Source: Arachis hypogaea (Eukaryota; Streptophyta; Magnoliopsida; Fabales; Fabaceae). From it: a DNA stretch of 64,000 bases. Under the pieces are notes generated by a model. The model did no database searches. It was not told the DNA's origin and saw nothing but the letters and a program-made list of their open reading frames with translations. Shown here one piece after another: positions 23,001-33,459 of this stretch; position 1 is the stretch's first letter, and each line of letters opens with the position of its first letter. The stretch spans positions 132,607,132-132,671,131 of the forward strand of contig NC_092038.1 of the NCBI RefSeq assembly GCF_003086295.3. The letters run 5' to 3'. A program made the position numbers and the translations under genes.

Positions 23001-23375
23001 TCTATGATATTGGATTAGTAAATAATTAGGAATGAAAGTAAGGATTTTTAACAGAACCATAAACTAATACAATTTTATACATTTTTCATTCTTAATGATT
23101 TTGTGCTGGAGTTTATTTGAAATGCTTTAGATTATGTCTGCCAGAAGTAAAATCAGCATCAGCTTCATCTGTTTTTGACATCTTTTCTTTTTTCATTTAT
23201 GTTCTTTTAAAGTTAACTGAAGCTTTGATTATTTTGGTCGAGGAAGTAATTGACATGTAAATATTTTGGTTTGTAGGTAAGATATTTGAAGATAATTGAG
23301 AAAAGCGGGTACCAGGCTCTTCCATGGGTGAGATACATAACAATGGCGGGCGAGTATGAATTGAGGCTTATATGA
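20040..23375 (+). CDS. AP1M2: AP-1 complex medium (mu) subunit
   Basis: Eleven exons (20040-20168, 20467-20613, 20730-20792, 20910-21086, 21187-21290, 21684-21791, 21924-22020, 22123-22220, 22398-22539, 22626-22748, 23277-23375) join in frame to 428 residues, which I recall as the length of the Arabidopsis protein. The N-terminal longin-like domain starts ASALFLLDIKGRVLIWRDYR. The mu homology domain follows a linker near residue 160, with NEVFLDVVESVNILVN, GMPECKLGLND and the C-terminal GYQALPWVRYITMAGEYELR. Mu1 is part of the AP-1 adaptor at the trans-Golgi network; it reads YxxPhi sorting signals and is needed for vesicle traffic and cytokinesis. Its strong conservation supports the exon model. 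Arabidopsis has two such genes, and assignment to the AP1M2/HAP13 type is by overall similarity. Confidence 0.96.
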
Positions 23376-24174
23376 GATCCGGTTTCCCCATTTGGTGTTT
23401 GAAATTCACCAAATAATTGTATCATTCAATGATTAATGGCTTCAAACTGGTGGATTGAGGAAAAGAGTATTAAGAGTAATTAGAATTTATTTGGTGAACC
23501 ATCTTTCTGTTGATGATAGCTGTTCTGGCAGCATATAAGTTGCTCATTGTCTAGAAAGTTCTTGTCAACTGAAAATCATGAATTCCCAAGGGTTAAGCCA
23601 GAATAGTCTTTTGGTCAACCCATTTTCGATTGAGAATTTTTTTTTTTAAATTTGCATCTCTGTATTCACAATCTTTCCAATTTTTTTTTCTGTCATCAAA
23701 TTGTAATTTGGTTTACATTTTTGAGGGGTTATTTTGGCCGGATTTTGTATTACCACCAAGTAAATGACTTATAGAGACCAGTTACAGAAAGGAAAATGAT
23801 TGGCCAGCCCGTGGGTGTACAATTTTTTATTGATTAAAATTTTTTTTCGGATCAAAAGACGGCGTTGCATTTTGATTCGAGTCCTATTCGTGTAGAGCTA
23901 CGTCAAAGTGTGCTCAGCATCAATTATTGAATGTCTGTACTCTGTTGCGTTTGTATTTCCTTTGTCAAGACGAAAAATAATGTCAATATATTTGGATTTG
24001 GATCCTTAAATGCTCAAAATTAACAGTAACAAGACAATGTCTATTTTCATGTCCACTTTATTGAAAGGGGTATTACATTCGCAGACAATGATAAAGATAT
24101 AAACATGATCTTATTCTTTATTACTGGATCCATGCCCATGTTTTAAAATCTTATTAACCACCATTTCCACTCAT
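23376..24174. other. Tail-to-tail intergenic region between AP1M and the aminotransferase gene
   Basis: The stretch should contain both 3' untranslated regions and polyadenylation signals. T-rich runs lie at 23637-23650 and 23681-23690. No further gene is visible. Confidence 0.5.
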
Positions 24175-25770
24175 CTAATTATATTCCCTTCTAGCATTTA
24201 ACAACCTAGTCAACAGCTCATCGAACTCATCGTTCGTACTCAACATGCTAATCCTAGCAAACTCCGGACCGACACCGAATAGCCTCCCTGGTCTCGCAAG
24301 TATTCCCAAGTTCTTCAGATATGTTCCACAATCTTCTATGCCTCCCTCGCATTTCACCCACGCAAAGGCTGTAGGAATTGGAAAGCAAATATATTTACAT
24401 TATAATCATTGTATAAGCACTAAGAAGTAATTGAATAGGGAAAAGGAGAAAGCTCTAAGCAGTGAAGAACGTACCAGAGTTTGTTTCAAATGATTCCTTA
24501 GTGAAGTTACAGTAGGCACTAGAGGGTTTGGCCACAGTGAACACTTCACATTGCCCAATTACTTGCCTCATTCTATCCCACCTTTCCCTCAGGAGGCGTT
24601 TACCATAATCAAAGAAGTGTTCAGATCCTTTGGGTCCCAAACTTTGGTAACTATCACATACCACTCCTAGTATCTTAGCTGCTCGAATTTGAGATTCTTT
24701 TGACACACCAATGGTGCTTACTTGAATGAAGTGTACCATCTTCTTGGCCACTTCAATGTCCTTCACAATAGCCCACCTTCAGAGCCCCCCAAAAAAGAAA
24801 AAAGAAAAAATCAATTATTAATGTAGGCATATAAACAAACACATACAATCGTTTAGACTTTATAATGAAAAGGTGGTGCTGCCGAGTGCTGACCCAATAC
24901 GTGAACCAGCATGGCCAGTGCATTTGGAGAATGTGAAGAGCATAAGATCATGATCAGCATGGTGAATAATGGGAGTGTATTGGGGCCAATAATATGCCAC
25001 ATCGTGAATCAGCTTCCCTTGAGACGCAGACCTCACAACAGGGTTGTTCTGTGAGGTCACCATCTCAATATATGGTTCATCTTTATCGTACGTGGCAGCA
25101 TCACCTGCCCATTGGTACAGCCCTGAACGCAACGCTTTAACCCCATCAAGGTAAAGCTGCAAATTCATTAACCATAAAACTAAGTTGATGGAGAAACGTT
25201 TTGGGGTACAAGGGATTATTAGTGAACAAGAGCTCACCGAATAGAAGGGAGCAGCGCTAACGATGTTAATGGGGCGAACGGAATCCGAAGAGGAGAGGGC
25301 AAACCATGCAGCATGGAAAAGCTGGGTGGAACCGGTTCCCACGATGATGTGCTTATCTTGAATGGCAGCGTTATGAACCAAACTGTGTATCCTTTTAATG
25401 GCGTCTCCCAGTTCCGGTAACATGTATTGGCACACATTGCTGGCGTCACTCTCATGGCTCATGAACTTCCACCCTTCAATCACCACGCTGCACTTGTCAC
25501 TCATCATCTTCCAATACGGTACAAACAATTTTGGGTCACCCCTGTTAATTCACAATAGTACATCACATAATTAAAACATGTTCTCGAAAATTCTAATGAA
25601 ACACAAACACACAAGGCTATCTATCAAAGAAAAATGCAAGAAGCTAACATTTCAAGGCGAAGAATAAGGTTGGATGAGCCTGTGATGAGAGGGTTTGGGA
25701 TTGTAACATTGGCACAAGGCAACCAATTTTGGTTGGCAGGATCAGAAGCCTCGCCTTGTAGAGTAACCAT
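24175..25770 (-). CDS. TAA1/TAR-type tryptophan aminotransferase-related protein
   Basis: Five exons (25649-25770, 25238-25541, 24894-25156, 24475-24776, 24175-24368) join in frame to 394 residues, close to TAA1. Fold-type I PLP enzyme landmarks are GTGSTQLFHAA (cofactor phosphate), LIHDVAYYWPQYTPI (Asp and Tyr around the pyridoxal ring) and FTFSKCTGHAGSRIGWA, where Lys220 should form the Schiff base, followed by VSTIGVSKESQIRAAKIL. There is no N-terminal EGF-like domain, so it resembles TAA1/TAR1 rather than the EGF-bearing TAR2 or alliinases. TAA1 converts tryptophan to indole-3-pyruvate for auxin synthesis in the cytosol or ER. The usual PNNPDG motif reads QNNPVV here, so activity should not be assumed. 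Confidence 0.9.
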
Positions 25771-26020
25771 ACTGAATAGTGAATACTACTTGTGTTAATT
25801 GGAATGTGCTTATCGTTTATTTATTTCCCTTGTTACAATAATAATGGCAGCCTCACTCGTTCATTATGTCTGTGATTTGCTTACATATATACATGTTTGG
25901 AATCTTGGTAACGTTCTTGAAAAACAAGGAAAAAAAAATCTTGGTTACATATTTTATCCATGAGGCTAAGACAACGTGTACTGGCTACAAGATAAGCCAA
26001 AACTCAAAATGGTTAGCCGC
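25771..26020 (-). promoter_or_regulatory. Upstream region of the aminotransferase gene
   Basis: A TATATA motif at about 25885-25891 lies roughly 115 bases before the ATG on the minus strand. The rest has no distinctive sites. Beyond it begins an old transposon. Confidence 0.35.
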
Positions 26021-26243
26021 AGGATGTTCGCGATGCGTTTAAATCGATTTTATGTAAAAAATTTATCTAATTCAAACTCTAATTTTATTTGCAATGCAGT
26101 TTAGATTAAATGATTTTTTCTAGACAATTTAATCCAATTTTAAATGATTTGAATTAAATTTATATTTTTGTAAATTAAATAAACTATAAAACTAACAAAG
26201 TCTTAATATCAAATCTCATTTTAAATTTATAAAATTTTCATTA

Positions 26244-26290
<47 letters not shown>

Positions 26291-26550
26291 GATAAAATGT
26301 ATAACAAATTAAATATATTATAAAGGAAATTTTAAATATAATAAAATAAATATTATTATATTGTGCGATTTATATTGACTTAGATCGGATTAATTTGGAA
26401 AAGTAGATCCGAAATTTAATTCAATCTATGCAGTTTATCAAAAATAAAATCCAATCAAATTTAAATTAATACGATTTTAAATAATTTTTTTATTTAAATT
26501 AGATTGGATGAGCGATTTAATTTAGATGGTTTGAATTTGAATACCCTTAG
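26021..26550. repeat. Old non-autonomous DNA transposon with AAT microsatellite
   Basis: The left end AGGATGTTCGCGATGCG and the right end (complement AAGGGTATTC, then AAATTAAATCGC) are degenerate inverted repeats of the AGGGGTGTTC type that I recall for short hAT-like elements in legumes. Inside is an (AAT)n microsatellite at 26244-26290. It has no coding capacity. Confidence 0.5.
26244..26290. repeat. (AAT)n microsatellite
   Basis: About 15 uninterrupted AAT units. It lies inside an old transposon and is likely length-polymorphic. Confidence 0.95.
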
Positions 26551-27272
26551 TTAATGATACATTACACCATGTTGGATATCCAAGTTAATTAAATAGAATA
26601 AAACAACTAAAATTTGTAGACAAGAAATTAATGAAATTGAACCAAATAGTTTAGATAATAATGAAAATAGTATGACTAAATGGTAATGATTATAATCTCC
26701 CAATATACATAGCAAAATCTACGATACTCTTTTACATATTATGAAAATTCATATAAAGAAATTACAATATAAAAAAGTTTTACAAATTTTTTTCTAATTT
26801 TCAATCACTAATTTTATGCAAAACATAGTATATATTAACAAATATTTTAACTACTTATATATAATTTGCTAAAAATAGTAATATGAAAAACATATAGATT
26901 ACGACTTATTCAATCATTTTATGAACTTGTCATCTTATACAGTTTTGTTAAATTAACTTTATCATCATGCATAATTTATTTTCACCACATGATTAAGTTG
27001 TTCTTTGACTAAGTACAAAATTTTAAATTAAGCTAACTTATTTAATTTTGACCAAATTAAAAGTTGTAACTTAGCTATATATTATTCAAGATACAAATTT
27101 ATTTATTAGTGTATATCATATTTAAGGTTTGGTGATGAATCTAGACAAGTCATGGCAAAAAGCATTGCATATACAGCAAAACTGATAATTAAATGAAATT
27201 TCTTCTATAAATGTATGCATTTTAATTGACTAGATTTGGTAACACGTTTTAGGGAAATGAATTTAATTTTAC
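26551..27272. other. AT-rich intergenic DNA
   Basis: No gene, RNA or bounded repeat is recognisable. The composition is A- and T-rich, with many short stops in all frames. Confidence 0.6.
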
Positions 27273-27410
27273 AATAATATTTGAGACAAAAAATATCAAT
27301 CAAAATAATCTAAATTGATCTTACTTAATATTTATTAATTATTACTATAATTAATACATGTTAGATAAAGTAAGTTTAGGCTATTTTTTATTTTTCTAGC
27401 TTTAATTTTA
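27273..27410. repeat. MITE copy a of a family with core TTAATATTTATTAATTATT
   Basis: The core (27325-27385) is an inverted repeat around ATTAATTATTACTATAATTAAT, flanked by AGACAAAAAATA on the left and TATTTTTTATTTTTCTAG on the right. The same layout is seen at 27878-28022, 32326-32492, 38962-39105 and 40867-40997. Confidence 0.5.
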
Positions 27411-27422
27411 ATACAATGTATA

Positions 27423-27424
<2 letters not shown>

Positions 27425-27452
<28 letters not shown>
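27425..27452. repeat. (AT)n microsatellite
   Basis: About 14 uninterrupted AT units. Confidence 0.95.
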
Positions 27453-27457
<5 letters not shown>

Positions 27458-27540
27458 AATTACCTTTTTACATTGTGTGTTGAATAATTATCTAAAAAAT
27501 AATATAATTAAATGATTATATAAAATATTTTAGATAACCG

Positions 27541-27867
27541 TTAAAATAAAACTCTATGGAAATAGGTTATATATAAATGATTCGGTTATATGAACAAAGC
27601 ATATCATGAAGGATTCGGTGATGTTACTATTGTCCTTAATTGATTTATTGAATTTATAAACTTCCATATATTAATTAGTTTGGCATATTGATTTGAACTC
27701 TTAAAATAGAACTCTTTATGAAATAGGTTATAGATAATAGATTTGGTTATATGAACAAAGCAAATCGTGAAGGATTGGGCGATGTTACTATTGTCCTTAA
27801 TTGATTTAAGGAATTAATAAACTTCTATATCACTATATGTTAATTAGTTTGGCATATTGATTTGAAT
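27541..27867 (+). repeat. Tandem duplication, two units of about 160 bp
   Basis: 27541-27700 and 27701-27867 share the same order of long words: GAAATAGGTTATA, GGTTATATGAACAAAGCA, GATGTTACTATTGTCCTTAA, TTAGTTTGGCATATTGATTT. They differ by scattered substitutions and a small insertion in the second unit. Neither unit has a coding frame. Confidence 0.85.
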
Positions 27868-27877
27868 TATTTTTATT

Positions 27878-28022
27878 TTGGTAATGTTAGGAAAGAAAAA
27901 AATAAAATTTATTTTATTTAGTATTTATAATTATTGTGTATTTATTAATTATTGTAATAATTAATAACTATTAAATAAAATAAATTTTAACTGTTTTTAG
28001 TTATTTTTATTTTGTTATCAAA
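27878..28022. repeat. MITE copy b of the TTAATATTTATTAATTATT-type family
   Basis: It starts near GTAATGTTAGGAA and has the palindromic core TTTATTTTATTTAG..AATTATTGTAATAATTAAT..TAAATAAAATAAATT. It follows directly after the 160-bp duplication. Confidence 0.55.
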
Positions 28023-28129
28023 TATATTTTTTTATTTTGTCATACAAAGTACAAACACATTCACACACACCAACTTAGTAACTACTAAAATTCGAACCCA
28101 GTGTCATTGTTTTTGAGGCAAACAACTTT

Positions 28130-28261
28130 TTTTTTTTCACGGTATCCCCCAGTCCGGCCTCAAGGACTAATTCGCTACAATAGGTTGCTGCATGCATAAG
28201 GCAGGATTCGAACCTCCGACACTTGCTCAAGCGAACTAGTGAGCTAAGCACGAGAACTTGG
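28130..28261 (-). mobile_element. tRNA-derived SINE with intact 18-bp target-site duplication
   Basis: On the minus strand the 132-bp element starts near 28261, has an A box-like TTAGCTCACTAGTTCG (28232-28247) and a B box GGTTCGAATCC (28204-28214), and ends ..GGGGGATACCGTG followed by about 10 A (the T run at 28130-28137 on the plus strand). It is flanked by an identical 18-bp copy of TTTGAGGCAAACAACTTT at 28112-28129 and 28262-28279. This is the complete layout of a LINE-mobilised SINE with an internal Pol III promoter. The perfect duplication implies a fairly recent insertion. Confidence 0.88.
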
Positions 28262-28383
28262 TTTGAGGCAAACAACTTTATCACTACATCACATGCTTCC
28301 ACCACTTATTTGAATAATTTGATTACATACTTGGTAATAACCTTTTTTTTGGGTGAAGTAACAACCTCTTTTTGGTAAGCATA

Positions 28384-28456
28384 CAGGCCGAAGCCCAACA
28401 AGCCCATAAAGTAACAGAAATTGGGCCTCGAGGCCAAACTTTACTTGAGCCCAATT
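28384..28456 (+). promoter_or_regulatory. Cluster of GCCCA/TGGGC (site II-like) elements before the PPR gene
   Basis: GCCCA occurs at 28393-28397, 28402-28406 and 28449-28453, and TGGGCC at 28422-28427, all within about 65 bases and 115-180 bases before the ATG. Site II elements bind TCP factors and are enriched in promoters of ribosomal and mitochondrial protein genes, which fits the downstream product. Confidence 0.6.
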
Positions 28457-28571
28457 GTTTAGCCTGAGCAGATCCCTCTCTCTCCTCCGAAGAACTAGGG
28501 TTTTGGGGTTTGCTTCCTTCCTTCCTTGGAATGTGAAGATCAGAAGCAGGAGCAGCAACGTCAATTCGAGA

Positions 28572-30772
28572 ATGTCGGTGATGCAGCGTTACGGGCGCAC
28601 CAAGAGCGTTCTGAAGCGTTCGAAGAAGTACTTGGACGAAGCGCTTTACTTGAAGCTCTTCAGGGAAGGTTCCTCTGAACTCAACGTGCGGCAGCAGCTG
28701 AACCAATTCTTCAAGAGCGGAAAGCGTGTTTACAAATGGGAGGTCGGCGACACACTCAAGAAGCTTCGCCAACGCCATCTCTATTCCCCTGCTCTCAAGG
28801 TTTTCTTGTTTTTTATATTAAATTTTATCAGTTACTTGTAAGTTAACAATTTCTACGTCATTTTTGAATTCGTAATTTTTAGGAAGAGAACATGATATAG
28901 TGGTTAAATTGATATAATCTTAACTGTGTTTTGATCTAGTGTTAGTTTGAGTTTTATTTCTGAGAGATTATAGTGCTGATGTTGATGTGATTGTTTAGAA
29001 GTTATGGATTTATGTGATTTATGAATGTGGATGCATCAAACCTAGTTTTGTTGGTTGTGGAACAGTTCATCAAAAGAGTGGCAGTGAACTAGTGATAATA
29101 CAAAATCATATATGCAGAGGAGTGGTTTTCGTTCATAACCTGAAGGAATTTGAGATTATGTAGGCCCTAGTAAGGAGACTGAATCAGATAAGGGTAGTGG
29201 TGGTTCAGTAGCTAGATTTATACTATAAGAGGTTTGGACGGAAATGATTTGAATATGAATATAATTTATGAAAGAACACTATAGCATCACAAAATCCATA
29301 TGACTGACCCTGCCTAGTCTTAATGGAAAAAGGTTTGGTATGCTGTTTCCGTTTCAAATTGAGTAATTAGGTGTTGAATTTTATGTTATGTTGTTGCTGG
29401 GTATGTATGCTAATGGTCCGGTGTGACACTAAGCTAGAATTAAATCTAGAAATCATAGTTGGCAGACTGTAGCTTCTTTTACTTAAATTATTTATGGAAA
29501 AATGTGTCTTTTTCTCCAATGTTACAGCTCTCACAAACCATGGCTAAGAGGAATATGAACAAGACAGTCAGCGACCATGCTATACATCTTGATTTGCTTG
29601 CTAAAGCTCAAGGCATTGCTGCTGCTGAGAATTATTTTGTTAATCTCCCTGAAACAGCAAAAAATCATCTATGTTATGGAGCCCTTCTCAACTGTTACTG
29701 TAAGGAATTGATGACTGAAAAAGCAGAAGGTCTGATGGAAAAGATGAAGATTCTCAAGCTTCCTTTAAGTTCCATGTCTTACAATAGCCTTATGACTCTG
29801 TATACTAAAGTAGAGCGGTCAGAGAAGATTCCCTCCATCATAGAAGAAATGAAAGCTAGCAGTATAATGCTGGACACATACTCGTATAATGTCTGGATGA
29901 GAGCTCTTGCTGCTGTTAATGATATTTCTGGTGTTGAAAGGGTTATGGATGAGATGAAGAGGGATGATCAAGTCACTGGAGATTGGACGACATATAGCAA
30001 CTTAGCATCAATCTATGTCGATGCTAGCTTGTTTGAGAAGGCAGAAGTAGCACTCAAAGAATTAGAAAAGAGAAATGCTCGCAAAGATCTCTCTGCATAC
30101 CAGTTTCTAATCACATTGTACGGGAGAACAGGTAACTTATTAGAGGTTTACAGGGTTTGGCGTTCTCTTAGACTGGCATTTCCTAAAACCGCAAACATAA
30201 GTTATCTGAACATGATTCAAATGCTGGTTAATTTGAAAGATCTTCCCGGAGCAGAAAAATGTTTCCGGGAGTGGGAATCTGGATGTCCTAAGTTTGATAT
30301 CCGAATTGCAAATGCTCTGATTGGAGCATACACAAAACTAGATATGCTGGAGAAGGCCAAAGAGATCAAGGAACGTGCTCGGAGGAGGGGTGCCAAGCCT
30401 AATGCTAAGACCTGGGAGATCTTTCTTGATTACCATCTTCGAAAAGGAGAATTTAAGTTGGCTGTGGATTGTCTAGACAATGCAGTATCAATTGGTAGAG
30501 GAAATGGCGAGAAGTGGGTTCCATCATCAGAGACCATTAGTGTTATGATGAAGCATTTTGAGCAAGAGAAAAATGTTGATGGTGCAGAAGAATTTGTAGA
30601 GATCTTGAAGAAATCTGTGGAATCTCCCGGTGCAGAGGTGTTTGAATCCTTAATTAGAACTTATGCGGCTGCTGGTAGGACCAGTGCTGCTATGCGACGA
30701 CGATTGAAGATGGAGAAAGTGGATGTGAGTGAAGAAACCAAGAAGTTGCTTGAGGCTATCTCAGTGGAGTGA
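28572..30772 (+). CDS. P-class pentatricopeptide repeat protein, At1g60770-like
   Basis: Two exons (28572-28799 and 29528-30772) join in frame to 490 residues, very close to the Arabidopsis At1g60770 protein in length and layout. The start chosen is the first in-frame ATG (MSVMQRYGRTKSVLKRSKK). The basic N terminus is followed by LNQFFKSGKRVYKWEVGDTL, then successive 35-residue PPR motifs such as MSYNSLMTLYTKVERSEKI, DTYSYNVWMRALAAVNDI and TTYSNLASIYVDASLFEKA. There is no E or DYW domain, so an editing role is unlikely. Proteins of this group are predicted mitochondrial RNA-binding factors, some of them mitoribosome components. An open in-frame extension upstream of the ATG has presequence-like composition. 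Confidence 0.94.
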
Positions 30773-32325
30773 ATAGTGATAGTCTCATCCTTCAAGTTTT
30801 GATTGCTGTAAAATCAATGAAGCCATTAACGTTGCACACATTTTGGCTTTGGTAATAATATCTGGTATGTCAATTAAATTCAAACCTTTTGAAGTGACAC
30901 ATTTTTTCGACCATTGAATATGGGAAATGGATTAGATGGATTTTGGATTCGGTAATGCTATTTGGTACCAAACATTATTCCCGAAGGGAACTACGGTTTG
31001 GCAACGATCAAACATTTTTGTTTGGGTATTGTTTTGCTTGATTTTTATTCGACTTCGACACAAGTGCCGATCAAGCTTGTATCTAAGATGTTAATTCGGA
31101 AAGCAGATTTGACTCTAAAAAAATGAGTTCAACCCGGGACTTATCGGCTTTAATGTTGAAATTAACTTTGCAAGTAGTGGAACATGAAATTCTTGTATTA
31201 TTAGCAATAAATTGATATAAACAGATATTTAACATGAATTGATGGCCAAAATTTAATTAAACAATCTTAAACGTGGAATTAAAATAAAGAAATAACAAAA
31301 TGCTATAAAAGAGGAAATGAATAACAGAGCTGGAAACAACAATAAATTGAAAAAACACCAAGCTGGAAACTATTTGCTTTAGTGTGATTTGTGGTGTTTA
31401 GTGGAAGTCTCCCTTAAACTATTTGCTGCTGCTCTTATTTCTAGAAAAACAATTTTTTGAGCTGAAAAAGCATTTTTTGATAGTTACCGAAGTTTACCCA
31501 CGTTTTTTCTATTACTTGCTCTTCAAGGACAAACACCCAGATTCTTACTACATCTTGAGAATCAAGTAACATATCCTACGTTTGTGGCAGTTTTATCCGT
31601 TAGGATAAGATTGGTTTTTAAACATCTGTTAATTGTGACATCTTTACTTCAGCCTCTCCGCTGTTATTTTCAACCATCAAGATTTCACTACGATGAGTAT
31701 TCTTCAATTTTTAACCCTTTTTGTTAATTACTTACAATACTCCCAGTAGAACTCATAGTTTATGCTAACAGGTATTATCAACTTTCGCCATTAGTACATG
31801 AACATAATTATATACAACAATCTGCTTGCCCATAAAACCTTCAACTTTTATAACCCTAAAATCAATTTCAAATTTTTAAATCTAATAAATTACATTATAT
31901 GGACACTTCTGGTTAAAAAGATGGAGACTTTTTTTGTTGGTAAGAGTAAAACCAAACCATACATGAGACAAACGAGAAACAGCATCCAGGTGTGTGTGAT
32001 CCTAAGTTCTAAACAGTTCTGCATTGTAAAAAAAAAAAAAAAAGTAAATTAAATCACATTAAAGAAAAAGCATAAAACCAAAATATAATAATGTTGTGTA
32101 TATAATATATATGCCTCTGTTCTTCAAACAGAAAAAACACTTGATATTTTTTCAGTACTAAACCCCTTTCCTATGCATTGGCTTGTGGTCCAAGTGAGAG
32201 ATACATATGTATAGCACTCACTGAATCTGAATGCGAAAGCCTAAATGAGCAGCGCCTCATTCATCTGTCACAAATTATAATTGCCTTCAAAGTCAATTCT
32301 CTCTTCACCTTATTTATTTATCGGA
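30773..32325. other. Intergenic region downstream of the PPR gene
   Basis: The first 200 bases should include the PPR 3' untranslated region. A run of about 16 A lies at 32029-32043. No further gene is recognisable; short open frames here lack any conserved motif. Confidence 0.5.
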
Positions 32326-32492
32326 AATGTTTGGTAACAAAAAAGAATTAGCCAACAACTACCAGAACTTGTCTTATTTAACATTTAGTAATTGTTACAC
32401 TTATTTAGCATTCATTACTTGTTATTTAACAATTAATAAATACTATATAAGACAGATTCTAGTGTATTTTTTTGTCTTCCTAACATTACTAT
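32326..32492. repeat. MITE copy c of the TTAATATTTATTAATTATT-type family
   Basis: The ends GGAAATGTTTGGTAACAAAAAAG and TTTTTTTGTCTTCCTAACATTAC are inverted relatives, and the core has CTTATTTAACATTTAGTAATTG and CAATTAATAAATACTATATAAGAC. Confidence 0.55.
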
Positions 32493-33459
32493 TTATTATT
32501 ATATTCATTATACGTTCATATATGCCATACATTAATTTATAACTACACTACAGACATATTGCAATTAACGGGACAATATTATTGTTTATGTGTAGCATCT
32601 TATCATGCATGGATTAATGATAAGATATACATAATACATTAATTGCTTAAATGATGGGTGGCAGTAACGTAGTCTTTAAGGAAAAGATAGCTGGGTAATC
32701 AACGCAGGTAAATACTATCAAGTTGGACACAATGTGCGCATACTTGTTATTATTAAAAGCTATGATTTTGCTGAATTTGAGTACTTTAAGGATTTTGGAC
32801 GTTTTACAATCATGATAAAGATCGGAATTGCAACGCATGCTGCTGCATATGTGGTCACTTACAAGTTACAACTCTTCAATCAATTCATGAACGAAAAACA
32901 TATATATCATTACAAGAATTAAAACTTTAACTCTATTTTTCCATATAAGTTTTGTCTTGTATTGTCTCTCATTTAAGAATATAAAAAGACTAATTAATTA
33001 ATTAAATGTTAAACCTTTATTTTCATCTGGCATTCTTCTTTTTTAAATTCAAAACTGATTAGTGAAGAACAATAATAGAGGAAATGAGGAAATTAAAGCA
33101 TATATGAAAAATTAAATAGTCCAAGATTTTTGGGAGGGATACCAAGAATCATATAGTATATTTACTCTTTTTCCTTCCAAGATTTACAAAATTTCCAGAA
33201 AGCAATATGTGATCAATGGATGACCTGTTAGTAAAAAGAGAAAAGAAAAGAAAGGAATCAACAATTTAGAACTTTAATTTAAACATATAAAAATAAATTA
33301 CCCAAGATCACTAACTAAAAGAACTTGAGAGGAAAATGGGTACTATCCCAAAATTGAAAAAAAAAAAGAAATTAAAAGGAAAAGAAGAAAAGATTCACCT
33401 CTATCTAATATCTATATATAATTCTTCTATATGATTAATTAATTAATTAATTAATTCCC
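32493..33459. other. Intergenic region downstream of the neprosin gene
   Basis: AT-rich, with no gene seen. The part next to 33459 should be the 3' untranslated region of the neprosin gene, and includes an (ATTA)n run at 33434-33456. Confidence 0.5.

Noticed and set aside
26244..27452. Regular short repeats as a possible CRISPR or satellite array
   Set aside because: These are an AAT and an AT microsatellite; there are no spaced repeats, and this is a eukaryotic genome.
28204..28247. Possible tRNA gene, because of A and B box sequences
   Set aside because: No cloverleaf or acceptor stem could be built, and the flanking 18-bp duplication and A tail show a SINE.
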